Below, in pieces: positions 33,119-44,373 of a DNA stretch of 64,000 nucleotides; position 1 is the first letter of the stretch, and each line of letters begins with the position of its first letter. The notes under the pieces were generated by a model. It ran no database searches and was not told the DNA's origin. It worked only from the letters and a program-made list of their open reading frames with translations. The translations under genes and the position numbers were made by a program. The stretch is from Lathyrus oleraceus (Eukaryota > Streptophyta > Magnoliopsida > Fabales > Fabaceae): positions 416,342,031 through 416,406,030 of the forward strand of contig NC_066583.1 in the NCBI RefSeq assembly GCF_024323335.1, read 5' to 3'.

Positions 33119-35575
33119 ATGAAACTTAGAAGTGGCAAGTTATATAATAAGCCACGAAGTAGTGTGAAGATGTCAGAAACTAACACTAATGAAGTTCCAC
33201 GAGGGACTTTATCCAATACGAAAACAATAGTATCACAGGTTGTCACTTTGTCGCCGATGACAAATGCAGCCCTAACCATGTCGATTACGGGTGCGGTTGG
33301 AACATCAATTCCTCAGCCTCCATCGGGGGGTTCAGGATCAACGATAACGACGTTCAGATCTTATGTGCCTCGCTTTGGCACCACATATCCGCTTTATGGA
33401 ATTCCGTCGTATTCCTTAATGCCCGGATATCAGTCGACATCCAGTGCAGCACTGTTTTCAGAAACAAACCCTCCCTTGCAAGGATCAATGCAAGGGGGCA
33501 ACATAAGGAACACTACTTAGAACAGAACCATGCTGCTGTCGAACACTTCAGTAGCGGTGTTGAGACAGCAAATGGACGATAGTAACCATGAATTGGTTAA
33601 CATGTTGACCAACCAGATGGGCACAGTCTTTAATCCACTAATACAAGAATCTGCTGAAACAAACAGGCAAGTGGCGAACCAATTGACGCGTTTATGCAAT
33701 TTTCTGGGGGCACCGGCCCGACAGATAACGCCAACGATTAGACCGACTGCTCCTGTGCAGATAGAGATAGGGGCAGCAGAGGAGGAGACAATCCACGAAG
33801 GACAAATCATTCGACCCCTCCAACATCAAGGCGTCGATTCAGGAGTCGCGAGACGTAACCAGATGGTAATGGTCAACCGACAGCAGGATGCTGATCAAAT
33901 CGTCGACCAACACCGACAAGAAGACTTGGCGGTGGAAAATAATTTGACAACTATTGTCGAAAGGATTGTGGCTAGAAATGGCATAGGTGCCACGTTACAA
34001 AGGCCATTATACATTTCCCCCTTAGCTGAGTTTATTCTCCAAGCCGAGGCGCCCAGGGGGATGAAAGTGCCTAAGTACACTAAATTTGGGGGAGAGTCTG
34101 GTGAATCGACAATAGAACACGTCGCCAGATACTTAACAGAGTCAGGGGATCTAGCTCATAATGAATGCTTAAGAGTAAAAAACTTCCATTCCTCTCTGAT
34201 CAAGGCTGCCTTCACATGGTTTACTTCGTTGGCTCCAAGTTCCGTTAACTCATGGGCCAAACTAGAAAAGAAGTTCCATGAACAGTTTTACGAAGGACAC
34301 TCAAAAATTAGTTTGGCAGAATTGTCTAGTATTAAGAGAAGGTTCGCTGAGAGCATAGATGATTATCTGAATCGTTTTAGGTCTTTAAAGGCTAGGTGCT
34401 TCACACAAGTGTCAGAACATGAACTAGTTCAAATGGCCGCAGGAGGTTTAGATTATTCCATTAGGAAGAAGATAGATCCAACTTTTGTGAAAAGTATGTC
34501 ACAACTGGATGACAGAGTCCGACATCTAGAACGATTGAGGCTAGAAAAAATTAGGCACAATAAGTCTAAGAAAGAAAAGGTAGCGTTTGTCGAATACGAC
34601 GCGACAGACCCAATACGTGAGGCCGATTATGCCTCATCGACCGAATTAGAAATCGATGTGGCTGAACTAAAGCCAGGGTCCACCTATGAGTGTCGCTCAT
34701 TGTTGCCTGCGCAAGGAAAGAATCCTGTCGAAAACAACCCAAAATTTCCTTCGAAAACTTATACTTTCGACGTGTCAAAGTGTGAGGAAATTTTTGATTT
34801 GTTGGTCAAAGATGGACAGATGGTGGTGCCGCCTGGTACTAAAATACCACCATTAGAACAAAGACAGAAGAGAGGGTTTTGTAAATATCACAACTATCTT
34901 GGTCATAACACCTCTAATTGTTACCTTTTTAGGGATTTGGTTCAGAAAGCAATTCAAGAAGGCAGGCTGAAATTTGCTAGCCGCAGGATGACGATCGACA
35001 CTGATCCTCTTCATCAGGAGGAAGCCCTGTTCGTCGAACCAGTCGAGATCAACATGGTCGAGATCAACATGGTCGAGATCAGCGAATATGATGAGGCCAA
35101 CATGCTGGAGCAAACTGGGGAAAGCCCTGATGTCGATATAGCTGAAGTTTACCCAAGGGCTGATGAAGACTTGGTGGATTTTTTGTATCGCTGCAAAAAC
35201 AAGGGTTCACAAGTGTGCCTGTGCCTAAGATGTGGTGCTGCCACCGACAAAATAGCAGTAGAGAACTTCCAGAAGCTACAGCTGGGTAAGAGCAAAAGGA
35301 ATGTGCCAACCAGGGGTTACCAGAATGAAAGAGACTCAAAAGGGGCTGTGGGAAATCACCCAACAAGGCCTAAAAGCTACGTGCCATCGGCCAGTGCTCC
35401 TAGAGGTACTTGGATCAAGCCTCAGGAAAGACAAGACACCCCACAAGGGGTTGTTGCTGATTCTAGAGGCGTTCTAGCAGTAAACTATAGGCGTGAATTC
35501 AAGTCTGAAAAGAGGACTCATATCTCTGAAAACTATTTGGGAAAGAACCCCATGACAAGGACTCAATGGAGATGA
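33119..35575 (+). pseudogene. gag of the Tat-lineage element, one internal stop
   Basis: Likely starts are ATG at 33119 (MKLRSGKLYN) or 33170 (MSETNTNEV). A TAG at 33518-33520 interrupts the frame, which continues in the same phase from 33521. Capsid core near 34060-34500: KVPKYTKFGGESGES, FHSSLIKAAFTWFTSL, FYEGHSKISLAELSSIKRR, DYLNRFRSLKARC. A degenerate zinc knuckle (CKYHNYLGHNTSNC) lies near 34880. A four-residue duplicated VEINM/VEIS stretch near 35040-35085 is a small tandem duplication. The frame ends at TGA (35573-35575) but stays in phase with the protease, so that TGA is another premature stop rather than a natural end. Confidence 0.88.
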
Positions 35576-36553
35576 TTTCAGAGGCGTAAACAAGGTGAAA
35601 GAGACGCTGCAAGAGGCATGACCAGCAAGGCGAGTACTGAGAAGAAAATTGTGAAGGTCGACACAGCGGCGAAAGAACGGATAAGAAAGTATGTTCGTCG
35701 ACCAGTTGAAAAATGTTCTGATGAAGTGACTGATGACTTTAATTCAGAATCTGAAGCAAGCCTCGACATCCTGGTCAACATGGTATCAATCCTACCACAA
35801 GAATACAAGTGTGTGACTGAAGTTGAAGGGTCAGTAGACAATGATGAGGCTGAAGAAATGGCTTTGCATCAACCAAGATGCTACTTTGTGCTGAACGATG
35901 GTGCTGCTGAAAGCCAAGAGGCAGTGTTCGAAAGACCAACGATGAACATGAAAAACCATTTGAAACCACTGCTGATCAGGGCAAAAGTGGAAGGCATAAC
36001 CGTCAACAAAATTTTGGTCGACTGTGGTGCTACGGTCTACATTATGCCACACCACATTTTGAGGAAGATTGGCAAGTACGACACCGACATCAGGTCTAAT
36101 AACGTGGTTTTGTCAGACTATGGAGGAAAGACGAAAAGCACCATGGAAGTAATTATGGTGAATGTTACAGTAGGTTCCGTGACCAGACCGACAGTATTCA
36201 TGGTGATAGACGCAAGGCCAAGTTACAACTTGCTACTTGGTAGAGAATGGCTACATGGCGTCGGAGTTGTACCCTCTTCAGCACACCAAAGACTGGTGAT
36301 TTGGATAGAGGATGGGGTGGCCGAAAATATCGAGGCCGACCAAGGATATTTTATGGCTGATGTGAATAATATCGGCAAGAAGGAGTTTGAAAGAAAGCTG
36401 ACCAACATCTCTCCTTGCTTCCCAGCTGAGGATGTATATGCCAATCTAAGTGAAGCTTTTGTCTCTCTAACTCTACATGAGACTCACGGTTTCATTTGGG
36501 ATGTGGAACGCCTAGATGATCCACCATACACAGGTATCCGGCCGACAGGCTAG
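35576..36553 (+). pseudogene. Protease region of the Tat-lineage element
   Basis: It continues the gag phase after the TGA at 35573. The aspartic protease core is ILVDCGATVYIMP (D codon at 36020-36022) and LLLGREWLHG. A D-x-G arrangement is kept, though Cys in the second position is unusual compared with Ser, Thr or Gly in relatives. The frame fails at 36551-36553; the downstream pol continues in the next phase from about 36540, indicating a one-base frameshift. Confidence 0.85.
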
Positions 36554-39500
36554 AGGGATGCCAGTGATGATGTCTGAGTTAGAAGCTTTAAGAAAGATTT
36601 CAGCATACGTTGCCGAAAACAAAATAAAGTCAGCCATAGAGGCTGAAGAAAACATGGCTGTTGAAGCATATACATTGAATAAAGGAGGGCATATGGATAT
36701 TGGGCCAGAACCCCCAGACAAACCAACTTTGGCCAAAGGGGACTTCGACATACAGCGTCTGGATTGCATCTACGACAGTGAACCTTTAGGGTTTGAAAAA
36801 GACCCAAAGGCACCAGAGAGAATCCGATAAAAAGACCCTTTGGAAGAAGTCGACCTTGGCGAGAATGGCGAGAAAAGGCCAACATATATAAGCGCCAACA
36901 TTGACAACAAACTAAAGTCTGAGGTAATATCCATACTCAAAGAATTTAGAGATTGTTTTGCTTGGGATTATAATGAAATGCCTGGTTTGAGTAGAGAGTT
37001 GGTCGAGTTAAAGCTGCCCATAAAAGCTGGAAGGAAGCCAGTAAAGCAGACGCCCAGGCGTTTCGCCCCAGAGATTATGGCAAAGATAAAAACAGAAGTA
37101 GAAAGACTCCTGAAAAGCAAGTTTATCCAAACTGCAAGGTATGTCGAATGATTGGCTAATATTGTGCCAGTCATAAAGAAAAATGGGTCTTTAAGAGTGT
37201 GCATTGATTTTAGAGATCTAAATGCTGCCACCCCAAAAGATGAATATGCCATGCCCGTGGCTGAGATGCTAGTCGATTCGGCCGCTGGTTTTGAATATTT
37301 AAGCATGTTAGATGGTTATGCTGGATATAACCAAATTTTTATTGCAGAAGAAGACGTGACGAAGACGGCGTTTCGATGTCCAAGAGCCTTAGGGACATAT
37401 GAGTGGGTGGTCATGCCATTCGGCCTGAAAAATGCCGGAGCAACATACTAGAGGGTAATGAACTCAATGTTCTATGACTTCATTGAAGATTTCATGCAAG
37501 TCTATATTGATGATATCGTGATAAAATCAAATGGACAACATACTCACGTCGACCATCTCCGAAAAGCGTTCTTGAGGATGAGGAAATGTGGATTAAAAAT
37601 GAATCCATTAAAATGCGCTTTTTGTGTGCAGGCAGGCGACTTCCTTGGTTTTGTGGTGCACAAAAAGGGCATTGAAGTAAACCAAAGTAAAACAAAAGCC
37701 ATTATGGACGTCAAGCCTCCGTCGACCAAAAAGGAGCTGCAATCTTTTTTGGGAAAAATAATTTTTCTTAGAAGATTCATATCAAATCTAAGTGGAAAAA
37801 CAAAAGCGTTCTCCCCACTACTTCGACTGAAGAACGAAGAGTTCAAATGGCAGGATGCACACCAAGAGGCTTTCGACAAAATCAAAGAATATTTAACTAA
37901 ACCTCCAGTATTGGCCCCTCATGTTAGGCATCGGCCAATGAGATTGTATATTGCAGCCTCACAATCGACTATAGGAAGTATGTTAGTCCAAGAGGATGAA
38001 AATTGTGTCGAAAGACCTGTGTATTACCTTAGTCGAATGCTTAATGATCCTGAAACTAGGTATAGTGACATTGAAAAACTATGTCTATGCCTGTATTTCT
38101 CTTGTACGAAATTAAAGCAATATATCAAGCCTGTTGATGTTTACGTATCTTCTCATTTTGATATTATTAAACATATGCTATCTAAACCAATTTTGCATAG
38201 TCGAATTGGGAAATGGGCTTTAGCGTTAATAGAATACTCCCTGACATACGTACCCTTGAAAGCGATGAAAGGACAGGTAGTAGCAAACTTTCTGGTCAAC
38301 CATTCAATGGTCAAAATGGTGCAGAATTACGTAGACTTAGCACCATGGAGGCTATACTTAGACGGATCAAGACATAAGCATGGAGCTGGGATAGGAGGAG
38401 TCATAATTTCTCCAGATGGAATTCCAGCAGAGTTCAAATACAAAATCGAAGGGGTATGCACCAATAATGAAGTAGAATACGAGTCACTGATCATCGGACT
38501 TGAACTGCTGCTGGAATTGGGGGCAAGGAATGTCAAAATTATGGGAGATTCGGAGTTAGTGATTAAACAAGTATCAAAAGAGTATAGGTGTGTTAAAGAA
38601 ATTTTGATCATGTACTTCGTGGTTACCATCAGACTGCTCAAGAGGTTTGATCAAGTTAATCTCCAACACATACCACGACAAGAAAACCAAAGAGTAAATG
38701 ATTTGGCACAGGAAGCTTCAGGGCATAAAACGGTGAAAGACCAGGGCGAAGAGATCCAAGTAAGAGAGAAAGTACGGGCGACAGTGTTGTCACCGTCAGA
38801 TCTGGCGATCATGAAGCTGAGGGCAGTAGATAAAAATCATTTTGAAATTTTGGCTGTCAATAACGATGGAGGGAGTGATTGGCGTAAACCGCTAGTCGAT
38901 TACTTACGTAACCCCGTGGGATCGACAGATCGAAAGATAAAATATAGGGCCCTTAGTTACGTCTTGGTGAATGATGAATTATTCAAAAAGACAGTCGAAG
39001 GAGTGTTATTAAAATGCCTGGGGGAAATTGAAGCATATGTGGCTGTATCGAGCATACATAGCGGGGCGTGCGAGGCACATCAAGTATGTTTGAAGATGAA
39101 GTGGCTCTTGATGCGTTCAGGAGTTTATTGGCCTTCAATGTTGAAAGATTGCATTGAATTTGCCAAAGGTTGTCAGGAATGCCAATTGCATGGGGGAATA
39201 CAGCATGTGCCTGCAAGCGATTTACACATAATTGTGAAACCCTGGCCATTTCGAGGATGGGCGTTGGACGTTATAGGAGAAATAAAGCCAGCCTCGTCGA
39301 AACAATAAAAGTATGTGTTAGTCGGGATCGACTATTTCACAAAATGGGTCGAAGCCATAACATTACCAAATGTAAACCAAGAAACTGTGATAGACTTTGT
39401 CCAGAGTTACATCATTTGCAGATTTGGCATCCCAGAAACTATTACAACCGACCAGGGGTCAGTCTTCACTGGTCGAAAAGTGCAAGAGTTTGCAAAAGAA

Positions 39501-39992
39501 ATGGGAATCATGTTACTGACATCTACCCCCTATTACGCACAGGCGAATGGCCAAGTCGAAGCTGCTAATAAGGTGATCATCAGCCTAATAAAGAAACACA
39601 TAGGAAAGAAGCCAAGGAATTGGCACAAGACGTTAGACCAAGCCTTGTGGGCATGCCGAACATCACCAAAGGAAGCGACTGGAACAACCCCATTTCGACT
39701 GACTTATGGGCATGATGCAGTGTTGCAAGTAGAAATTCAGGTCCAGGCGGTCAGGACCCAAAGGCAGTATGAAATACCTTTTGAAGATTACTGGAGCATG
39801 ATGACAGGCGAATTAGTCGACGTAGACGAAGAAAGAATGCTAGCGTTAGACTCTCTACAAAGACAAAAAGAGAAAGTCGCCCGAGCCTACAACAAAAGGG
39901 TGAAAGGGAAAGTGTTTGTTGTCGACGATTTGGTTTGGAGGTATTTCAATGGACTCACCAGCGGTGTCGACAGATTGAAAGGGGCGAGCTAG
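36516..39992 (+). pseudogene. RT, dual RNase H and integrase of the Tat-lineage element, multiple stops and a shortened C-terminus
   Basis: One phase throughout, broken by stops at 36828-36830 (TAA), 37149-37151 (TGA at the Trp before LANIVPV), 37449-37451 (TAG in the GATYQR motif) and 39306-39308 (TAA). RT: VCIDFRDLN, MLDGYAGYNQI, YIDD from 37503. First RNase H: YYLSRML. Archaeal-type RNase H: LYLDGSRHKHGAGIGG, GDSELV. Integrase: CQECQLHG, VGIDYFTKWVE, TDQGSVF, GQVEAANK. After DDLVWR (about 39935) the protein departs from the usual integrase C-terminus and ends within 17 residues. A deletion has probably removed the last ~40 codons and joined pol to the antisense gene's last exon. Confidence 0.9.
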
Positions 39993-42940
39993 GGAAGAAA
40001 CCGACGATGCGGGAGTATAGTCAGCAACAGGTTGAGTCGGCTCAGTAGAAGCATCAACCTGAAGAAAGAAAATGGTGTAAGAGAAGCGCAACAAAAAATC
40101 CAAAGAAATAAATAGGAATACAGGTAAATACTTGTGTAGATGCATGGGAAACTACATCCTGATGTGTGTCCCTCAAGGCAGTAGCGGGGGAGGGACCAAT
40201 CGACGGCGAAGCTCCCACGACTGGAGAAGGGGCCGCACCAAGGGTGGAAGCGTCAACTGTAGGAGTGTCGGCATCTGTGACAGGGACCTCTGAAGGAGGC
40301 GTTGTATGATGCCTCTTCCTTTTATTGTCACCACTCTTGGAAGGAGAGTCATGTTTTTTCCTTTTGTGGCCATGATGGCTTTTAGATTTATGGTGGGAGG
40401 TGTGCTAGAGACACGAAGAGAGGTTATAAGCAATTAGTCTAGCCAAAAGAGCAGACGAGCCGACAAGAAATACCTCAGTGCCCGCGGGAGCAGAGCGTTT
40501 GTGTTTTTTGGATTTTTGGAGACGGAAGAGCCAGTAGATTCTGTCGAACGTGGTTGACCCTGCACATAAGTGAAACATTAACAACCACATAATCTTTAGA
40601 AAATAAAAGAGAATGGAGATGCTTCAAAGAGGAGCATACAGAAGAGCTGGGTTTCTTTAAGACTTGAGATATGGGGCGCCTATCATCATCAGAAGAGTGC
40701 TCAGGAGCAACCTGCAGGAAAGGAAAGGATGGCTAAGAATAAAAGTAAAAATCAAAGGAGATAGTGAGGCGGTCAGAGTCGAACCTGAGCCTTTTGTATC
40801 GAGGGAGCAGTTTGGTCGGCAGATACAGAACCTGCAGGATTTAGTGGGAGCGCTGCAAATAAATAAAGGACGCAAGTAAGTGACAAGATTCAGCTAAACG
40901 AGAGTGCTAAAATTTCCAGAGAAATGTTACCAAGTTGCGTGGTTTCAAACACGCTAACATATTGGGGATCAATATGAAGCGGTCCTGAATACTCAGGCAG
41001 ATAATACTTCGTTGGGACCACTCTGTCGGCTTTTCTCTTTTTAGAGGCGTTCTGTATGTACGAAATGGGTCAATAGAACCACACTGGAACCAAATGACCA
41101 AAGCCCAAAGCCAGTGGACTAGATGGCAGAGGAGGGAATTTGAGTTTTCCGGAGTGAAGAGCGTAAAGATATTTGTCTTTCACGTAAGCAGGGATTTTGA
41201 GTTTCGAAAGTTGGTCGGTTACTTTCGCTTTTAGTTCGACCGCAGCTTCCCAGATGGTCCCACGAAGATTATCTGGTCGATACACAACTTGGAAGTAATT
41301 CTGGAAAGCGCGAATTTGTTTGACATGAAGAGCCTTACATTTAGTCGACTTTGCCTGCAAACAAACAAAAGCCTCAGTTAATTCAGAAAGTTTTGCATCA
41401 GGATCTCCAACATAAAGGGTAAAATAGGACTGCCACCAATCATGGAATTCCTTGGTACAGTAGTGGGCTGGTCGGAAAGGGAGAGAGGGAAGACGCGGTC
41501 GGTTTTTCCAAATATTTTCGAGTTCCTCTTCGACCTCGCTCCAAGGTTGGCCGCAAAGGATATTGGCAAGTAACTCTCGAGAAGAAAACAGAGGTTTGGG
41601 GATGAATTGGCAAAGACCAAATTGCCTGGCCACAAGGTTAGGCTGGTAAGCTACTAGACCAGGATTGATGCTGGCAGTCTCTGCCGACAAGAAGCGAGGG
41701 ACCAAAAACCGCCTCCAAATGAGGAAGGATTCAGTCCTTAGTTTCCCGTTAGCCGGAGGGAAAGGTCTGGTAAGCCACTCAGGACCCTCAGTTCAACGGC
41801 AAAAAGGGTCCATAGAGGGTAGGAAGTCGACACGAGTCAACATGATGTCGAAGATGAGGCGAAACACTCGAAGGTCTGGAAAGTTCTTGTCGATGAGTGT
41901 CAAGGGGATCAACCGTTTCCAAATAACATGTCGTTCCTCTGGGGGACACGCAACCCTCCTCATCCCATAGAGGGCTACATCTTTGGAGAAGGTGGCATTG
42001 AGCCACAATTGCAGGAACCAGAAAGGGCCATGAACCAATACATTCTTCTTCCTGGAGTTCTCAGGGTCGAAGAGCCTAATCTGGAAGACAACCTCAGATA
42101 GAGACTCATAGAGAGAGGCTAGCAGCAGCTGGCCCAAGGCAATGTTACACTCTTGATGCAATTGGGTTGCCAGGAGAGCAAAGTGTTTGGCTACCTGCAT
42201 AGACCTTGAGCAGAAAATAAAACGGGACAACCAAAGGGTCAAGAACGCCACATGTTCCTCATCGGTCACGGGGCCTGCAGAAGTGGCGTGATGATCAATA
42301 AAATTGTTGTATGTTGGTTTGCGAGAGTCACCAACATCTAACCTCAAGGAGACTGGTGCTACGGCCTCGCAGTCAAAAACTTCGCCAGTCGGTCTCAATC
42401 CAGTGATCGCAACAATGTCTAGGAGTGTCGGCGTGATCATGCCACATATAGTATGGGAAGAGTTGGTCGAACTCTCCCAGAATTGAAGGGCGGCTAATAA
42501 CATGCCACAAGACTGGGGAGGGCCACAACGTGCAATATAAAGAGGGTATAGATGCCTGTCCTTTTCCAGTGGTCGATTTTCTCCGTTTCCAACCGGTCCA
42601 TCCAAGCACAAAACTTAGGACAATTCCTGGGAGGAGCGGTTCTGAAGTTCCTGTTGACGTATCGAAGGGAGAAGGGTTGTTGAGCAGATATCACAGGCTT
42701 AGAAATGTGACTGGCGGGAAAAAGGGAAGAGTCATTTTTGGTAACTTCTGGGTATCGGTTTTCTGGGAGAGGACCTAGAAACGCTAAGTGTTCATTAGCT
42801 AGAGAGAAAGGAATCAATACCTGAGAACGCCAGATTTTCTCCTTTTCTTCTACCAATGGAGGCTCAGGGACATATTCCCTGCCATCAATGTTGATGGGGC
42901 GCGTGAGTTCAGCAGCTGAAGGTTTGTTAGAGGTGGCCAT
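39855..42940 (-). pseudogene. Antisense spliced gene with a plant-mobile-domain-like protein, inside the Tat-lineage element
   Basis: ATG at 42940. Exon 1 (42940-40931) holds a domain resembling the plant mobile domain (PMD): FWESSTN, GMITPTLLDIVAITGLRPTGEV, FLTLWLSRFIFCSRS, ALGQLLLASLYESLS. It then has KYYLPEYSGP near an NLS-like KKRKADR. Five further exons follow: 40852-40785, 40711-40640, 40559-40474, 40404-40132 and 40058 to about 39855. All junctions are GT-AG. Exons 4-5 encode basic Lys/His runs (KSKKHKRS, GHKRKKHD) that look like nuclear signals; exon 6 is Ser/Pro-rich. Reading phase is consistent across exons 1-3 and 5-6. Breaks: a frameshift near 42500-42560, TGA at 41793, TGA at 41070, and a one-base shift needed in exon 4. 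Antisense PMD ORFs are known in some Tat elements; their role is unknown. Confidence 0.78.
40059..40930 (-). other. Five short GT-AG introns of the antisense gene
   Basis: Introns at 40930-40853 (78 bp), 40784-40712 (73), 40639-40560 (80), 40473-40405 (69) and 40131-40059 (73). Each begins GT and ends in a pyrimidine-rich AG acceptor such as TTATTTGCAG, TTCCTGCAG or TTCTTCAG. Their uniform length near the plant minimum is strong evidence of genuine splicing. A plus-strand genomic RNA would carry these in reverse and could not splice them. Confidence 0.72.
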
Positions 42941-43057
42941 GGAAAGAACAGATGGTTTCTTCGTTGTGGAGTAGAAGATTTTTCACAGAAAAAGCAGAAG
43001 ACAAGTGAATGTTGAATCAAGAAAGCCAAAAAAGAGAAAAAGAAAGAAGAATGAGGG

Positions 43058-43064
43058 TTTTATA
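43058..43064 (-). promoter_or_regulatory. TATA box of the antisense gene
   Basis: TATAAAA on the minus strand (GGGCTATAAAACCC), 118 bp before the ATG at 42940, with a pyrimidine-rich leader between. Fits a dedicated Pol II promoter inside the element. Confidence 0.65.
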
Positions 43065-43116
43065 GCCCTTAAACCCTGAGCAAAGAAGAGGGAACGGTTA
43101 CACTTCCATGGCCGAC

Positions 43117-43280
43117 ACGTATACTCACGTTCCCACGCCTACAGACACGTGGAGGAGAGAAGGCAAATGAACAGGCAAACACGTTCAGTGTTGGAGACGT
43201 GAAGTGACGTAGACGTGATTTTGTGCGTCTCGAGGAGAAGAAGAAACGCTCGCCATGATTGTCTGACGTCACCCACGTGG
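43117..43280 (-). promoter_or_regulatory. Cluster of nine ACGT boxes upstream of the antisense gene
   Basis: ACGT cores start at 43117, 43127, 43147, 43181, 43197, 43207, 43213, 43266 and 43275. They include a perfect TGACGTCA (43264-43271) and a perfect CCACGTGG G-box (43273-43280), one base apart. ACGT cores are the binding core of plant bZIP factors. They lie 50-220 bp upstream of the TATA box. Confidence 0.7.
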
Positions 43281-43387
43281 GGTACACAGAGGTCCCACTA
43301 AGTAGAAGCGGGAACAGTAAAGGGTAAGTCGACAGTTTCAGAGATGCCATCATCTCATCAACATCGACAGTCAAAAATGGCATCTCT

Positions 43388-43398
43388 GGGGGGCATTT
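43388..43398 (+). other. Polypurine tract of the Tat-lineage element
   Basis: GGGGGGCATTT directly precedes the 3' LTR. Confidence 0.75.
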
Positions 43399-44368
43399 TG
43401 TTACCACGAAATATTCCTAAGGCAGGTTGAAAGCACAAGTAATGAAAGAGTCCTGTGAATATGGGGATCATACCCTACCAAAAGGTAAAAATATGTCGAA
43501 AGCAAGCAAGAAAGAAAAACAAACCAAAGGACGAGGCCGACAGGGAAAACTGGCTCCGTCGACAGGCCAGTATGTCGGCCAACGCAAGGTTTGGGACTTA
43601 AAGAATTTGAATCAAATATGCAGAAGACAACTTCTCCCTAACGTTTGGGCGGGAGAAATTTAAAATTTAAAACAAAATAGCAGTTCCAAAAGAAATAAGA
43701 GCGCCATAACGTGGAGCAGTTAGCAAGACATGGGTGCGGCGGTTATACAGATCGTGGGTCATAACATCTGATAGTTTCTAAGAAGTTAGCTTAGGAGTAG
43801 TTTCCTCTAGTTTAGTATAAATAGGAGTATCCCACAAGGGGCTCGGGGTGTTCACTTTGTACTACAAAATCACTTGTAAGAAAACTTCCCATTCCCAGCG
43901 CGAGGAAGCAAGAGTTTCTATGAGAGTGCTATGTACGTGAATCACCACATTTATTTCAATGCAACTTCCCTACTTTTCAATTGTTCCCGTTGAACATTTT
44001 ATTTTAATTTCTTTTGCTTTTGAGTTATCATTTTATGTTGTCGTTTACGCTGTCGACACTGGCTCTATCACGATCATAGAGTTTACCAAAAGCGTGTTCG
44101 TAGTATACATCTTTTGAATGTTATAGTGCTGTCGGTCACGAGTCACCTATAGGCGATAACATTGTCTAAAACCGTTCGTGTGGAAAAACCCTACGCTTGT
44201 TCGATACTTTGTTGGGAGCCGTTCCTCACAAAGTCATTTCGTCGAAGTTTGAACAAGTCTCACTTGCACTAGCACATGTCCTAGGGTTAACTGGTCGATC
44301 CTGCAAGTAACCCTTCGTTTTAAGACCAGGGAAGACCAACGGTTGTTTACCAATTTCGACAGTAAACA
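43399..44368 (+). repeat. 3' LTR of the Tat-lineage element (970 bp)
   Basis: Matches 32102-33072 with about 30 differences. TATA at 43816-43823. Its minus-strand end was read through by a chance frame continuing from the neighbouring gag. Confidence 0.92.
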
Positions 44369-44373
44369 ATGCC
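44369..44373. repeat. Right target-site duplication ATGCC of the Tat-lineage element
   Basis: Five bases after the LTR; also part of the interrupted gag codons. Only the last two bases (CC, 32100-32101) remain beside the left LTR. Confidence 0.65.

Larger units (their letters stand above)
32102..44368 (+). mobile_element. Tat-lineage Ty3/gypsy element with an antisense PMD-like gene (12.3 kb)
   Basis: Two ~970-bp LTRs (about 30 differences, roughly 97% identical by eye) flank PBS, gag, protease, RT/RNase H/integrase, an antisense spliced gene and a PPT. The right flank is ATGCC (44369-44373). The left flank retains only CC (32100-32101), because the outer Ogre abuts there. It is inserted in the gag of another Ogre (44369 onward). 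Small LTRs, the second RNase H and an antisense ORF 3' of pol fit Grande/Retand-like members of Tat. It is non-functional, with many stops and at least one frameshift. Confidence 0.9.

Noticed and set aside
44226..44368. C-terminal extension of the gag frame beyond 44369
   Set aside because: This stretch is the Tat 3' LTR read antisense; the junction with gag is an insertion point, not a real fusion.
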